Shown one piece after another: positions 46,850 through 58,244 of a DNA stretch of 64,000 nt. Each line of letters opens with the position of its first letter. Position 1 is the first letter of the stretch. This DNA is from Gracilaria domingensis. Its lineage: Eukaryota; Rhodophyta; Florideophyceae; Gracilariales; Gracilariaceae. The notes under the pieces are model-generated. The model was not told where the DNA came from. It searched no databases and saw only the letters and a program-made list of their open reading frames with translations. The stretch spans positions 62,001 to 126,000 of the forward strand of contig VCMS01000092.1 of the NCBI GenBank assembly GCA_022539475.1, read 5' to 3'. Made by a program: the position numbers and the translations under genes.

Positions 46850-47755
46850 TTACTTCTCCAAACGTGCTGAAAACAGACGTCTAATCACTCTTTCAAGTCT
46901 CTGATCATTTTTAACCCCCAAACAAACTCCGCTCATTCGCTTGGCAGGATATGGCTTGAAAACGTGGAAGGTTCGGTTGACCGTATACACGTCCGTGACG
47001 TTGTGAACATGATAGTGACCCTGTACGACATCGAAACCAGCAAATTGACCTGCTTCTGGTACTGTTGGCAGAAAAAAAGAGTTGGAACCAAAACCATCTT
47101 CTCCTTGGCTGGAATGCTTGGAACTTGCAGTAGAAGCTTGATTCTTCTTCTCATGATACCTAGCCCTTGCAGTTCTATTATATTTCTCACGCTGCCTTTG
47201 TCGGTATCTCCTTGATTTCTCGGCCACTCTTTGCTTACGGACTACTTTCAAATTATTGTCCGAACAGAAGGCTTTTTGTTTGAAGCCTGGCAGTATAATT
47301 TGATCACGATCACACTGAACAACATCCAGAAACGGGTTCGCGCCTGACTCACAAACGTAATGAATGCTGTCATTGAATGACTTCTGCACAGAGCCATCCT
47401 TGCTCTCCGTATACTGAAACGTGTGTACCGATTCCGGTATCAATTCTGCAACGATGCGAAATTGCTCGGTTGTGCGCGAATGGATGCTGGACATTGCAGG
47501 TCGCTCTCTTATTTCCCCACGTTGGATACAATTTCTACACATAACAGGAGCCCTTGAACCTTCTTCTGGGAATCCTGGCGCATATGCTGCTCTCACAGTT
47601 CCCCTCGGAGGGGATCCACAAACGCTGTGAATTGGTTCCTTACAAACTGGGCAGTAGTGGCTCGGGTTGGTTCCAATAACACCATTTTCAACGCGACACA
47701 CACCTTTCCAATGTTCTACACAGTATTGTATCGGTCTTGTGTTTTTACCTTTCAT
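46850..47755 (-). CDS. Cys-rich protein with basic helical region, 301 aa
   Basis: The ATG at 47755 opens 301 codons. Residues about 10-85 contain a Cys/His cluster: C...C...CPVC...H-x2-C...C-x2-C, like a PHD or other treble-clef zinc module. Residues about 180-215 are a basic helix rich in Arg, Gln and Tyr (RRYRQRQREKYNRTARARYH) that could bind DNA. The remainder has no motif I know. It lies downstream of the minus-strand genes beside the Tnp2-type transposase, so it may be an accessory gene of that element (inference). It could equally be an unrelated host gene. Confidence 0.5.
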   Translation of the reverse strand: MKGKNTRPIQYCVEHWKGVCRVENGVIGTNPSHYCPVCKEPIHSVCGSPPRGTVRAAYAPGFPEEGSRAPVMCRNCIQRGEIRERPAMSSIHSRTTEQFRIVAELIPESVHTFQYTESKDGSVQKSFNDSIHYVCESGANPFLDVVQCDRDQIILPGFKQKAFCSDNNLKVVRKQRVAEKSRRYRQRQREKYNRTARARYHEKKNQASTASSKHSSQGEDGFGSNSFFLPTVPEAGQFAGFDVVQGHYHVHNVTDVYTVNRTFHVFKPYPAKRMSGVCLGVKNDQRLERVIRRLFSARLEK

Positions 47756-48569
47756 TTCGGCTTCGCTCTTTCAATTTATGCTACTAATGTTTGTTCGATA
47801 GGTACCGGTGACGTTACGCGGAAGCCGAGAAGGCAGCAATTAAGTATGAAAATGTGCGAAGAACCGCATCCAGGGCAGGAATGTTGAGCGATCTTGGGCG
47901 GAGTTGTGCAGATATCGATGTCTGACGTTTGATTTTATTGTCACCACTCAGACCCAATGGAATGATCTCAATATCGTCACCCCCCTCCCCCCCTCCCGTC
48001 AAAAAATATTTTGAAATTTTATCGGATGCAGCGCAAATATATGCTGCTCGCACATGGACACGGATTCAAATATCAATTTCTTCGTCCTCAACATTGTGAA
48101 GCTCACAAGCATCTTGCTTTGTGGAGCGAAGGTCCCACCAAGCCAGGAATGCACACCAGCATCAGGATGCGGCCAACTATGTCTTATGTTTTGAAGTCAG
48201 GCGTTCTTCGGTTATTCAATTTTCTCTACAACTTGGCGGGGACTAAATTCAGTTACTGAGAATCGAAGAATACATAATTCTCTCTTCTGATTTCACTCAT
48301 CACGTTGGATCGTTTACTGAGCATGTTGACATTGTATTCGTTTTCGCGCTATGTGTACTGCTTCTCCAGATTCAACAGTGATACGGAAGATCAGTGATAC
48401 GGAAGATCTATGCATGAACTTATCTACACGGCGAACCACAGCATCACAAACAATGGCGTCTCTTGTCATGACTATGGCATGTTCTGTACTTATCGCACTC
48501 TAGGTTCCGACTGAGCTCGGTTTGAACCATTACCACTTACCAACGTTACATACTCACACGCCTTGAGTC
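47756..48569. other. No gene recognised
   Basis: A short C-rich tract (CCCCCCTCCCCCCCTCCC, about 47980) is followed by A+T-rich DNA. Frames are short. Confidence 0.35.
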
Positions 48570-48803
48570 TCACAATCGTTTCAAGCTACCGATGTTCTTC
48601 ACCCGTTTTGAGAAACACTTTGATGTCTTTTTCACCTCGGCCTCACCATTCGTACCACTAATTTCAACGCATGCAGAAATGTCATTTATTTTGGTTGTCC
48701 CCAGTACCATACCAAGAGGAATAGGTTCTACTTTCGAACATTGTTCTTCACCCTCGGGCAAACTTTCGTCAAACTCTGAAAAAGGATTGAAAGCTGAGTA
48801 CAA
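48570..48803 (-). CDS. Possible exon, acidic
   Basis: An open frame of about 77 codons without ATG at its start. It could be a terminal exon of the minus-strand gene upstream. A run such as NPFSEFDESLPEGEEQC suggests coding, but no motif is known and splice sites are uncertain. Confidence 0.25.
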   Translation of the reverse strand: MYSAFNPFSEFDESLPEGEEQCSKVEPIPLGMVLGTTKINDISACVEISGTNGEAEVKKTSKCFSKRVKNIGSLKRL

Positions 48804-48853
48804 TTCTTTTCCCGCTAACCGTACCTTTCATACAATGGTCATAACTGACGACC

Positions 48854-49120
48854 TTATTTGCCATTGAAGCATTGTATGCGTGTCCTGCTCTCATCGAGCA
48901 CACGCAGAATCGAGTTTGCGTATCTTCGGTGCAGCACGTGGTAATATGAGCTGTTGTCTTGTCGAAGTACTCTGGATATCGAGTCTATTACGTTCATGAT
49001 CTTGGATAACAATATTTGCTCTCCAATCAATTCAAGAAGAACTAATATCTCTCTCCAACATTTCACAATAACTTGTTTCGAATGCATATAAGACCCCAAC
49101 ATCCCACCAACAACATCCAT
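48854..49120 (-). CDS. Small helical ORF or exon, 88 aa
   Basis: The ATG at 49120 lies three bases after the stop of the upstream gene on the same strand. The product is helical, rich in Ile, Leu and Val, with no known motif. The tight spacing suggests either a misplaced exon of the same gene or a reinitiating frame. Confidence 0.3.
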   Translation of the reverse strand: MDVVGGMLGSYMHSKQVIVKCWREILVLLELIGEQILLSKIMNVIDSISRVLRQDNSSYYHVLHRRYANSILRVLDESRTRIQCFNGK

Positions 49121-49123
49121 GAG

Positions 49124-50343
49124 CTAACTTCGTCTTTCTAACTTCTGTAGTTTGGCCAAGAGAATCTGGATCTGTTCATCAATGGAACCTATTTCATCAT
49201 CATGTCCTTCCATGTCTCTGTTATGTACCGGCACTACAACAGGTGAGGATTCAATGTCATTTTCAGGCTTCTCTGTCAGAGAAAGATTATTTTGAACTGG
49301 TTTCGGCGAAGCGGATATCTGCTGGGAGTTCAAATCCCTATTTTCATATCCACGATTATGACTGTTACGCCTCTGTATAATCCTGGAACGATTTCTTCGT
49401 ACTTCATCAAAGGTTAATTACGCTCCCGAGTTGAGAGACCCTTTTGTCACGTCCCTTGATAATCGTTCGAACAGTCAGATGAATTGGACTTCTCCGGAAG
49501 TTCAATTGCTTCTCCGTTCTTATTTCTCCACTGCAATTGTGATCTACTATGGTCTTCATCTGCATCGTTGTCTTCCATGTACTTTCGCTTTTTTCCTTGG
49601 TAGTTTCGAACGATGCTTAGCTTCGAAGTATCGCGTACAGGATACTCATTATATCGCAACATCGAAGTCGGTATGTTGTTGGACTCACCGAGCACAGATA
49701 AACCTTTTCCATTATCTCCGATCACTTCTTGTTCCCCTTCGGGGCCTTTCACATCGTTCTGGTTCGCATCTCCTGTTTTCATGTGAGAAGGTAGCTTCTG
49801 ACTAACCGCTATATCACCAACTGGTTCCGATGTACGAAATGGAAGAAAATCTTTCTTGCGGGCTGAGGACCTCGGTGTAGTTACCCCCATCGCATTGGTA
49901 TCCACAACGTGTTCTGATGACGCTCTTTGACCTTCAGCGCAATTTTTGACAAAGCTGGAATGACCTTCTTGTGTTTCATTCCTGCTCTGCACATTCATAT
50001 CCGATCCTCCTTCTTCTCCTCGTGAATGACGCAGGTTTCCTCCGGACAAAGACTGTATGAAGGTGCCTTGATGCATATCGTGCGAATTCCTACCTTTCGC
50101 TCTACTTTTTGATCGAAGATTGGCACGAGAGACCGCCTCCATGTGTTGCTCAGTAAGCCATTTGACCATCCAATTATTATGACTGTGTGCAGCGTAATAC
50201 GCGAGGTCCGGTATGCGATACACTTGCTGCATTGCATCCCCCAGCTTCTGGTAACCTTGAATACGTGCTTGACTGAAGGTTTTGCGACGATAAACTCCTT
50301 CAAGTTTGGTTGCGAGAACTTCACCAATCTGACGTTTGTGCAT
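49124..50343 (-). CDS. Hypothetical protein, divergent from Tnp2-type transposase, two exons likely
   Basis: The ATG is at 50343. A 298-codon frame runs to a stop at 49447. An open frame in another phase (about 49410-49124) continues with similar composition, so a short intron around 49400-49450 is likely (candidate acceptor GATGAAG). The N-terminal 90 residues are compact and helical (RIQGYQKLGDAMQQVYRIPDL), the middle is a hydrophilic disordered region, and the end is a short coiled coil (DEQIQILLAKLQKLE). I do not recognise it. Its start faces the transposase-side transcription unit across about 150 bp. This is the divergent arrangement of accessory (TnpA-like) and transposase genes in some En/Spm elements (inference). 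Confidence 0.45.
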
Positions 50344-50495
50344 TTCGTTTCTTCTTTCTACATCATATCCATCGGAGAAGAGAGGAAACTTATTATCCGG
50401 ATGATCTGCATTCCATTTCTCTGCGACTCATTCATAGTAGTCGGCCACATGAATGTTCTTGGCCTAATCTTTCTCACCAAGACGCAGTGCACCGA

Positions 50496-50747
50496 ATGAA
50501 ATGCGTGCTGGCTCGCGCATTACCGGTGAACTTCCTTCTATTCTTGGCATTTTGTAATGCACTCTTCGCTCTTCTTGACGCTCATACGCTGTTTTGGCCT
50601 TCTTGCATGGCATATTTCCAGGATTCCGAGAACTCAGATCTTTGCACTGTCAAGTATAAGGGAATTAATTGTCGATGCAGTGAAACAGGTTCCTGCGCGA
50701 CGCGCAGAAACGGAAATGGTGTAGAAGTGACCAATATATCGACAAAG
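50496..50747 (+). CDS. Candidate first exon with hydrophobic N-terminus
   Basis: The ATG at 50496 opens MKCVLARALPVNFLLFLAFC, which looks like a signal peptide. It is followed by a Cys-rich stretch (CTVKYKGINCRCSETGSC). The frame meets a good GTGAGT donor after 50747. Whether it joins the transposase exons downstream is unknown. A leader-like hydrophobic start would be unusual for a transposase, so this may be a separate gene or chance. Confidence 0.3.
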
Positions 50748-50949
50748 GTGAGTTTTTTGTATGGTTATAACGTAGTACAGTTTACTTTCCTTTCGATGTT
50801 ATTTCAATAAGTGATGCGATTTTACATCTTTCTTTTCATATGGTGGCCGATATCCGGACGTTTCGCACTTTGAAAACCAGGTTGAACAATACTGCCATCT
50901 GCATTTTAAGGTCATTGCTCGGTTCTTGCTCAACTTCTCTTCAGAACGC

Positions 50950-53900
50950 AGTATCAAGGACGATGACTCACTGTTATATTTGTCTTGCTTCGTACAACTG
51001 CGTATGCCGGCCACCTGGAAAACCCGTCTCCTTGAGTACTTTGAAAAGGCACAGGAGAATAGCTAACGGTCATCGACATAGATTTGGCCTACAACCTTTA
51101 CCGAGGGGTCCGAAGTTCACACAGAACTCTGCAGATATAGAGAAAGCCCTTCATATGCAGCCGTTTTCCAACTATGTACTCACAGCTGACGAGGAGCTTA
51201 GATGCGTGTCATTTGGGTTCGCGAAAGTCTCAAGTAGTACTCCGCGTGGGAGACTACTCTCCACCTCTGTCTCATCTTGACGCCTGCCTACCGGCTTTGA
51301 TCAATACTCCATTTACAGGGGCCAACAATGTTCGTGTTTCATGCCCAGAAGGTGAGGCGATCTCAATGGTTTCTCTGTGTGCAAGACAACTTCGCACCAA
51401 CCTTTCATATGGCTGACATATTGTGGTCTTCCTTTTGACTACTGTGACTCATTAACACCCAATGCATCATCGAACACCTAACATCTCTCTCAAAACAACA
51501 GTCGGACCGTCTCAATTTGCTCATGATGGGCCTGATGCGTTTAGGGAGAGCGATAGCCGCCAGGCCGTAAGAAATGATGGAAGAGGTGAGAATGAACAAG
51601 TTGAAAGTTTGAACGATGTCAATGCCATTGATGATCAAAATTATGATACCGAGAGTAACAATGCTTTCGAAACAGCCAGTGCCGTTCACCACCATGTATC
51701 TCAAAGCTCTGAACAAATTGAACAGCCCTCACACGAGGAACTTTCGCAAACTGATGATATAGAAAGTAGTGACGAGTCGGAGACCGAGTCAATTTCATTG
51801 GTGACGGAACAAAATGGGGCAAGACTTGAAGACTGTGAATGGGGAGTAGGGGTCTGGAAGGGGGACTCATTTGAATCGTTTATGGATTGGTGCACCGATA
51901 ATAAGAAATGGATTGAACTTGGCGTCGAGTTTGGTTTGAAGGCAACGGTAATGGGAAAAATCCTCCGAAACATTGATGCACCATACAAGTCTTGACTCAC
52001 AATCAAGCGCAATATGATCAAATATGGAGATGGTCACACAGTGAAGTACTTGGCTTGCCCGGGGCATGAACTTCTCACCGTGGAAAACGTTCAAAATGAC
52101 GAGGGAACTTGTGGACAAGTAGAACCTTGCTCTGTTTGCCTCAAACTAGGTCAAGTTCCGCCAGCTCCTGATGTCTTCGAGTACATACCACTGCTACCTC
52201 GTTTGCGAAAGTGGGTGTCTTCTGCTCATACCGTGAAGCACCTTTTCGAATATAGGAAGCAGATTAGCGTTCGCAGAGCAAATCAGCAATCATCTGGGAA
52301 CTACTTCGAAGACTGCGATGAGGGCACACTTGGCAAATCTGTACTAAGAACTCGAGGTGGCGAAAAAATGGGAGAATTCGATATCTTTTTGGATGTGTCG
52401 ACTGACGGATTCGATGTCTTCTCGAGAACCCAGTACAATTGTTGGCCCATAATTGCCATGGTACACAATCTTCATCCTTCGTTAAGATTTCTCATGCGCA
52501 ACGTCGTCCCTTTGGGGTTCATAAAGGGCCCAAGAGAGCCTGTTCGTTTGGATACGTTTCTGTTGCCGCTAGTAGAAGAACTGAAGTCTATCAATAATGG
52601 TCCGGGCACCACGATAAAGTTTGCGGATGGAATGGAAAGGAATGTTAAAGTACACCTTCTTTGGGCAAAGGGTGACGATCCAGCGTCACAGAAAGTCGGA
52701 GGTTTGGTTGGAGCTAAGGGAAAGCGGATGTGTCGCTTCTGTGATATTGAGGACATTATTCTTCACCACGCAAGTCATATTACTTTCCTTCGAAAGTTAA
52801 AGTGGCAGATGATCGTTCTAGAAGACGATTGCGTTGGAAAAGGTGCTACGATCCCTCACGGCTTCCTGCGCGTTCTAAGTCAAGTATTGAGCGAAAGTGG
52901 ATTGAACTTGCAGAGAAGAACATATCCGATAATCGTCGTAAGGAAATCATCAGAAGCTGCGGAATCACTCGACACACATCTTTGTATGATATTGAGACGA
53001 TGGTTCCCTTTCATTTCCTACCACTGGATGTCATGCACATCACGAAGAACATGGTACGTTCGATAGTGATGCCACTCTGGAAGGGAGATCTTACGGTCGC
53101 GGTGAATGCTCCGGAATCGAGTCCAAACATTTCCGAAGAATTTGTTGTCCTCGAAAGATCGTGGTCCAGTATTGATGCGGAGATAAAAGCGCTTGGTTGC
53201 AACACGTCTGAATCCATGTTCGGGAGAAGGATGCGGGAGACATTATACTATAATCAGTGGAAAGCTGAAGAATGCCGAATGTTCATTATCTACTATGCGG
53301 TCGTGCTATTGAATGGTCATATTCCCCATAAGTATCTTCTAGGAATCCGCAAGCTATCGGATCTGTTGGAACTCTGCTTTCGATCTCAGCTTTCTAATGC
53401 TGATCTAGAGCAGGTGTACCGACTTTCAGTGGAATTCTTCGAACACTACGAGAAGAACTATTACAGATGTGAAGAACAGCGCGTGCATCTCTGCAGATCT
53501 ACCGTTAATGCGCTATTACATCTTGCCGAGAACATTGAAAGATGCGGCCCGCTTTTGCTTTGCAGTCAGTTTTGGATGGAACGCTACGTAGGATTTGTCA
53601 AGCAACGATTGAACGCTACAAACAGAGCAGCAGAATCCTTAACAGAGAATTCAAAGCTTCTTGAATCGTATCCACTTTTCTTTGAAGATCATTTTGTGGA
53701 GAAATGTGGGGAGAATGGCGAAAGCGGTGATTACGAAGGCATGGGAGCTGAAATTGGAAGTGCGGCCGGAACTCTCTTTCTAAGTCCCAAAAGAACCGTC
53801 ACCCTTGACTCAAGTATTTTTGGACCGTGGAATATAAAAGACTTGCTAATGCCTTACGCAACACAGACATGGTGTAGCTGTACCCCTGCAGATCTGCAAG

Positions 53901-54409
53901 CAGCTCTGTCCTCTGAGAGGATCATCGTTTATGGCAGGGCAAAGAAGAGATGCGAGGCTGGCTAGATGGATCTTGGTTCTATGACGATGAAAAGAGAGAA
54001 CCGAAAACGCTGTGACTATCTCATTGCTGCGCAGTTTGATGCCAATGAGAACGAGCGCCAGATATTTTATGGTCATGTTCTTCTCTTTCTCGAGTACAAC
54101 TTTCGTATTGATGGGGAGGAGGGAACGCATTATCTCTACCTGGCTGAGTGGGTATCCAGGCTCCGTCGCGATCGAATGGATGAGGTTTATACAGAGAAGC
54201 TCGGAGAACGTGTGTTCAACAATGAATGGTCTATTGAATGGGTTGGAACTATCTCTCATGGGATCGGAATGATTGAACACCACAGTCCTAGGGAACTGTG
54301 GCGGCGAACGTATTTCATCGATACGCAGCAGAGAGTCCACAATCTCCTGAAAAAAGGTACTCCGTCTCCAGATGGAATTGACAGATATCTGGTGAACATG
54401 TCGGATTAG
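50950..54409 (+). CDS. En/Spm (CACTA) Tnp2-type transposase, several exons or frame breaks
   Basis: Coding pieces in order are about 50950-51280, 51462-51995, 52014-52790, 52790-53965 and 53966-54409. The first holds a Cys motif (CYICLASYNCVC) and GKPVSLSTLKRHRR, as at the start of Tnp2 proteins. The second is acidic. The third has YIPLLPRLRKW, the STDGFDVF block and IKGPREPV with LLPLVEELK, typical of the Transposase_21 domain. The fourth has YDPSRLPARS, the diagnostic PLDVMHITKN and a long helical C-terminal part with SQFWMERYVGFVK. The shift between pieces three and four (near HHASH / YYFPSK) could be an intron or a one-base indel. I could not prove all introns, so the gene may be intact or slightly decayed. 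No CACTA-type ends were found. Confidence 0.78.
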
Positions 54410-54808
54410 TCAATTCAACTCTCGTCTAACACGTGCTATCCGCAAAGAACTGCCGTGATTGAGAAAGATGCCTTGCGATTGAGTACCATCTTCAACGTTA
54501 GAATGAATATAATATGTTAACCTGACAATCTGCACTGAATAAATGACATCCATCGCGCATTCGAATGTCACGTTATGCCTGGTCTATGTCAAAGCAACCG
54601 GGAAGGCTTTCTGAGGCACTCAGCGGGGTTCATAATCTGGTAGAAACTTGTTTCATGTCATATGTATGTCGCATATGACACAACAGGCACATACCAAGCA
54701 CTTGTTAGTCATCAGATGTCCACACAACAGTAATGCAGACAGGCCATACATACGGCATGTACCTGGCAAAAGATCACCTGGGAGCCTTGCTCGATCGAGC
54801 AAGGCTTC
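54410..54808. other. No gene recognised
   Basis: This is the spacer between the Tnp2-type gene and a copia remnant. It holds a near-perfect palindrome around GGAGCCTTGCTCGATCGAGCAAGGCTTC (about 54781-54808), which might be part of an element end. Confidence 0.4.
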
Positions 54809-55876
54809 GTGACAGTACTGGGCGTACCACAACTCTTCCTATGGGGAGAATCAGACAAACTTCACCTGTTACTAGCCAAAGTGGTCGACGACATGATATT
54901 CGCAAGAGAGCGATCCTTTGCGCAGAAGTTCCGCCAGCAGCTCGCATCCAAGTTTGACATCGGAAGGTTCTCTGATGGCAGCGACATTGTATTCAATAGA
55001 GTCTTCATTAGGCAGCGTCCCGACTTCAGCATATCCTTGAGTTTGGACGAGTTCCTCGCCTCAGTAACTCTCATACCGCTTTCGCAGACAAGGAGGAGAA
55101 AGACGACCAACCGTGCACGCCGCAGGAGTTCAGACAGTTCTAGAGCCTAAAAGCAAATTTGAACTTCCTAGGCCACGGAATTCTTTCCCAAGCGTCCTTG
55201 GTTGCCAGCAGGCTCCAGCAGAATGTCTCAAGGCTCAATGTGAGACACATTCGCCAACTCAACCAAGCGATGGCCCACATTAAGTCCCTGACGCCCCACC
55301 TGCTGTACAAAGCACCGGAATCCCCAATGTCAGAGCCGACTTCCGCGCTCACGTGCTCTCGTTCAGCGACGCCGCCTCGGGAACCTCGTCATATGGACAG
55401 ACCGGCTTCTTGTGTTGTTTGGCTTATTCGGGAGACGACGACACAGTGTGCCATTTCGTAGACTGGCAGAGCTCGGAACAAAGTCGAGTCTCCTTCTCCT
55501 CCGCTGGCGCAGGAATACTTGCTGCTGCACAGATGGCAGACCGGTCTATACAATTCACCGAGACCTCGCCCTACATCCTGCATCCGTCCGGCAAGGCGAA
55601 AAGACCAATCTTCTAAATGTTCGTCTATTCCCTCGGGCTATACGGCACGATCTCGACACTACATGAGCAACGAGATTTTCGCCTGAGACCGACTGTCGCA
55701 AGGCTCCGGGATTCATTCGAAGCGAAAAGGATTAATTCTCTACAATAGATTCCAGGTCCAAAGAGTCCGGTCGACGCACTTACGAAGATCAACCCGCATG
55801 CGTTCAAGAAGCTCAAAAACATAATGGTCACAGAAGCTATACCTGTCGACATACTAGAGCCCATCACTCCCATGTA
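54809..55876 (+). pseudogene. Ty1/copia reverse transcriptase / RNase H remnant
   Basis: The first frame contains LLLAKVVDDMIFARE, a variant of the copia RT catalytic region with the D-D pair, followed by F...KFDIGRF and further thumb-like sequence. After a stop at about 55150 and a frame change, the RNase H part appears: HVLSFSDAASG, then VDWQSSEQSRVSFSSAGAGI. Near 55620-55876 comes the end (LRDSFEAKRIN, an in-frame stop, IPGPKSPVDALTK). Stops and frameshifts show that the copy is dead. Gag, protease, integrase and LTRs are not visible here. Confidence 0.75.
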
Positions 55877-55898
55877 AACGGTTCAAACAACCTTGAAC

Positions 55899-57029
55899 TT
55901 AAGCTTTAATCATGTTCTTCTTAGCCTTGCATGCTGTCCTCTTCGCGCACCCATTCATTTTCCTTCTAGATCTGCCCCTACTACTGGCAATCTCTACCTG
56001 TCGAAGCTCGATCACTCGGAAAAGTTCCCTCGGATCACCAACGAAGCAGCGAAGTGCCTCGACGCATGCATGCATTGGATAATGCTCCACGCAATCCAGT
56101 ATGTGTCGCTGATCCATATCGATGCACACTACATGGTCCACGTTCCTCGCACGCAACTGCGCAAGAAACACACCGAAGCTCTGCGCCAAGACCCACCCTT
56201 CGTAGCTGTCCCACTGCTCCATATCCAGAGCAACTCGGCGGAGGAACATGTCGGGCAGGCTTTCGTTCACCCATTTAGCTGCATTTGCGAACTAAACCAT
56301 AGCAGGCACGTCCTGATGGAGAACGCTTTTCTTGGCCTCTTCTTCGCCAACGGTTCATCCAAGTGCATTGGTGACATCTCCCTGGGTGCCCATATTAGGC
56401 GTCATGTTTACGAGCATCCTTTCTTCTCTAAGTTCAAACCGTCGTGAGTGTTCTGTCTTTTCCCGCTCACCAGGGGAAGAAACTCGCACTGGGTCACCCG
56501 GATATCTTACGCAGTAGGAGTCAATTGAATCCAATACAATAGGATCCTCCCTATACTTCAGACGTATCGAATCCGTCACTGCCTCATAGCCCACATCGCA
56601 CTTCACGTGACCGTGCCACACTCCCTGTACACTGAGATCATTAGCCAAACCTGGCCCTCCCAGCGACCCAAACTGAATAGGCCACCAGCTCCAGTGGGGT
56701 TCATCATGGTTGCGGCCATAATACTGCGGGCCGCGATACACACGCACGCCACGCTCACCACCCATTAAGGTGTCTATGCTGATGTACATGACTGCATCTA
56801 CACTCCACTCAGTCTTGGTCGCCAATGTCTCGTACAGGCCATATCTGTGCGCTTTTGTATGATCCAGCCGACGTCCAGGTCTTTGCTGACACGACTGCAC
56901 GATTTCCCTCCCTACTGTATGCAACAACTCACTCGCGCCAAAGATGCGCTCGGTTCCATCGAGGTGTTGTGCAATGTACCGCTCGCGGTGGCCCTCGTCC
57001 CTGCGCCGGACCTCGGTGGTATCGCTCAT
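55899..57029 (-). CDS. Unrecognised coding region, possibly two exons or decayed
   Basis: An ATG at 57029 opens 224 codons to a TGA at 56355 (residues such as GRNHDEPHWSWWPIQFGSLGG look like folded protein). The same frame resumes after two stops and continues to 55899 with a coherent sequence (LDMEQWDSYEGWVLAQSFGVF). A short intron that removes the stops (between about 56440 and 56300) or decay would explain this. A plus-strand frame (55893-56447) overlaps the second part, and I judge the minus strand more likely, with low certainty. No family is recognised. Confidence 0.4.
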
Positions 57030-58244
57030 TTCCCAGGTCCGAATTTGGACTTCGTTCTCAGCCACAGACCCCCCCCCGCTTGGACACTTTGAGTTGATGT
57101 CGAGCGGACCTGTCTAGTCTAAACCGCTGTATGCCTCCACTCGCTGGATGATGCAAAGTTCGTTTCGGAGTCTTGTACAAGGGGTATTGATTTACTCCCG
57201 AAGGCACAATGGCATTTCGGCGGTGCGACGATCGCGTTGCAGTTGTTCTCAAATAAGGGCTGTTTCCAAGCGCAGCCCCAGCCCCGCGGCCGCCCAGTGC
57301 ACTTCCGCCTCTTCCTAGCCCAACCAAACACCCGCGGCCGTCCTGCTCCCAGACCGCCGACCGCCTCCTACGCACACGCCGCTGTTGCATCCTCCTGTTG
57401 ACTGCTAACTTTTTTCCAGTTCACTGTCCACTTCGTTCTTCTTCGCTCTTTTTCTTCCGGCGGGCTCGCTTTTCGCACGATCGCACTTCTGCGCAATGCT
57501 TCGCGGCTTCGCGCGCTGCCTCTCAGCCCTCCCAGTCAATAGACTGAGCGACCGGTACAGAGCGATGCACGAAACGAGAAGCCGCAGTTGCAAACAAGCG
57601 CTTGGTCGTGTCGTTGAAATGGGAAAGCGACGCCGGCCGCAGAGGCTCTGCGCGACAGCGCCCGCTCTGCGCTTTACACTCGTTGCAACAACGCCCATTC
57701 GCCGGCCGCTGCTGCTATCCGTTGTGGAACCACGGCGCTTTAGGTGCCGTATTTCGGTAACTACAAACTTTTTTGAAGGCAATATGGCCGATAGAGACGG
57801 CATCCTCGCCAAGAGGGGAAATATGGCAGCCGCCGCGCCTTGCTGTTCACCACCGGGGTCCTCGCCCCAGCTTTGCTGACTCGAAGGACCCGGGCAGCGC
57901 CCCGGCGCGAGCTCGAGAGCTCGTGCAGCTCCGCCGTTCCGCACAAGGACAATAAAGAAGGCCTGGCCCAGACGCCAGCCCGGGGAGAAGGGAGCAACAA
58001 CAGAGGACTCACTGTTCTACTCTCCTCGGTCCACTTTCCTTTGCCTCAGCCGTGCGGCGAGCCTCTGACCACACCGCCGATCCTGTAGCTCTGCGCTTGC
58101 GATGCCGACGCTCACCCCAATGAAGCCCTGTTTTTGGGTTGAGTTCTGATTGGCTCCAAAAATTGTCTTCATAATCGCAGCGCAAGGGGCGTTTTGCCAT
58201 TAATATTTGTTCGTGCGAATTATATGTCAAGCAGTTAGCAGTTA
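57030..58244. other. GC-rich region with overlapping uncertain frames
   Basis: CG content is high at about 57290-57960, as in the host promoters on the left of the window. Frames of 120-180 codons occur on both strands (for example 57496-57879 plus and 57405-57944 minus) but match no family. The likeliest content is the promoter of the minus-strand coding region or an exon that I cannot define. Confidence 0.35.

Noticed and set aside
45000-55000. CACTA...TAGTG ends for the Tnp2-type element
   Set aside because: Single CACTA or TAGTG words occur (for example near 45090 and 45730), but I found no matched inverted pair with a 3-bp duplication.
55893-56447. Plus-strand 184-codon frame
   Set aside because: It overlaps the minus-strand coding region. 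No family is seen, and I judge the opposite strand more coherent, with low certainty.
57405-57944. Overlapping plus and minus frames in GC-rich DNA
   Set aside because: There is no family motif, the sequence is Arg/Pro/Ala-rich and the CG content is promoter-like. Not enough for a gene call.
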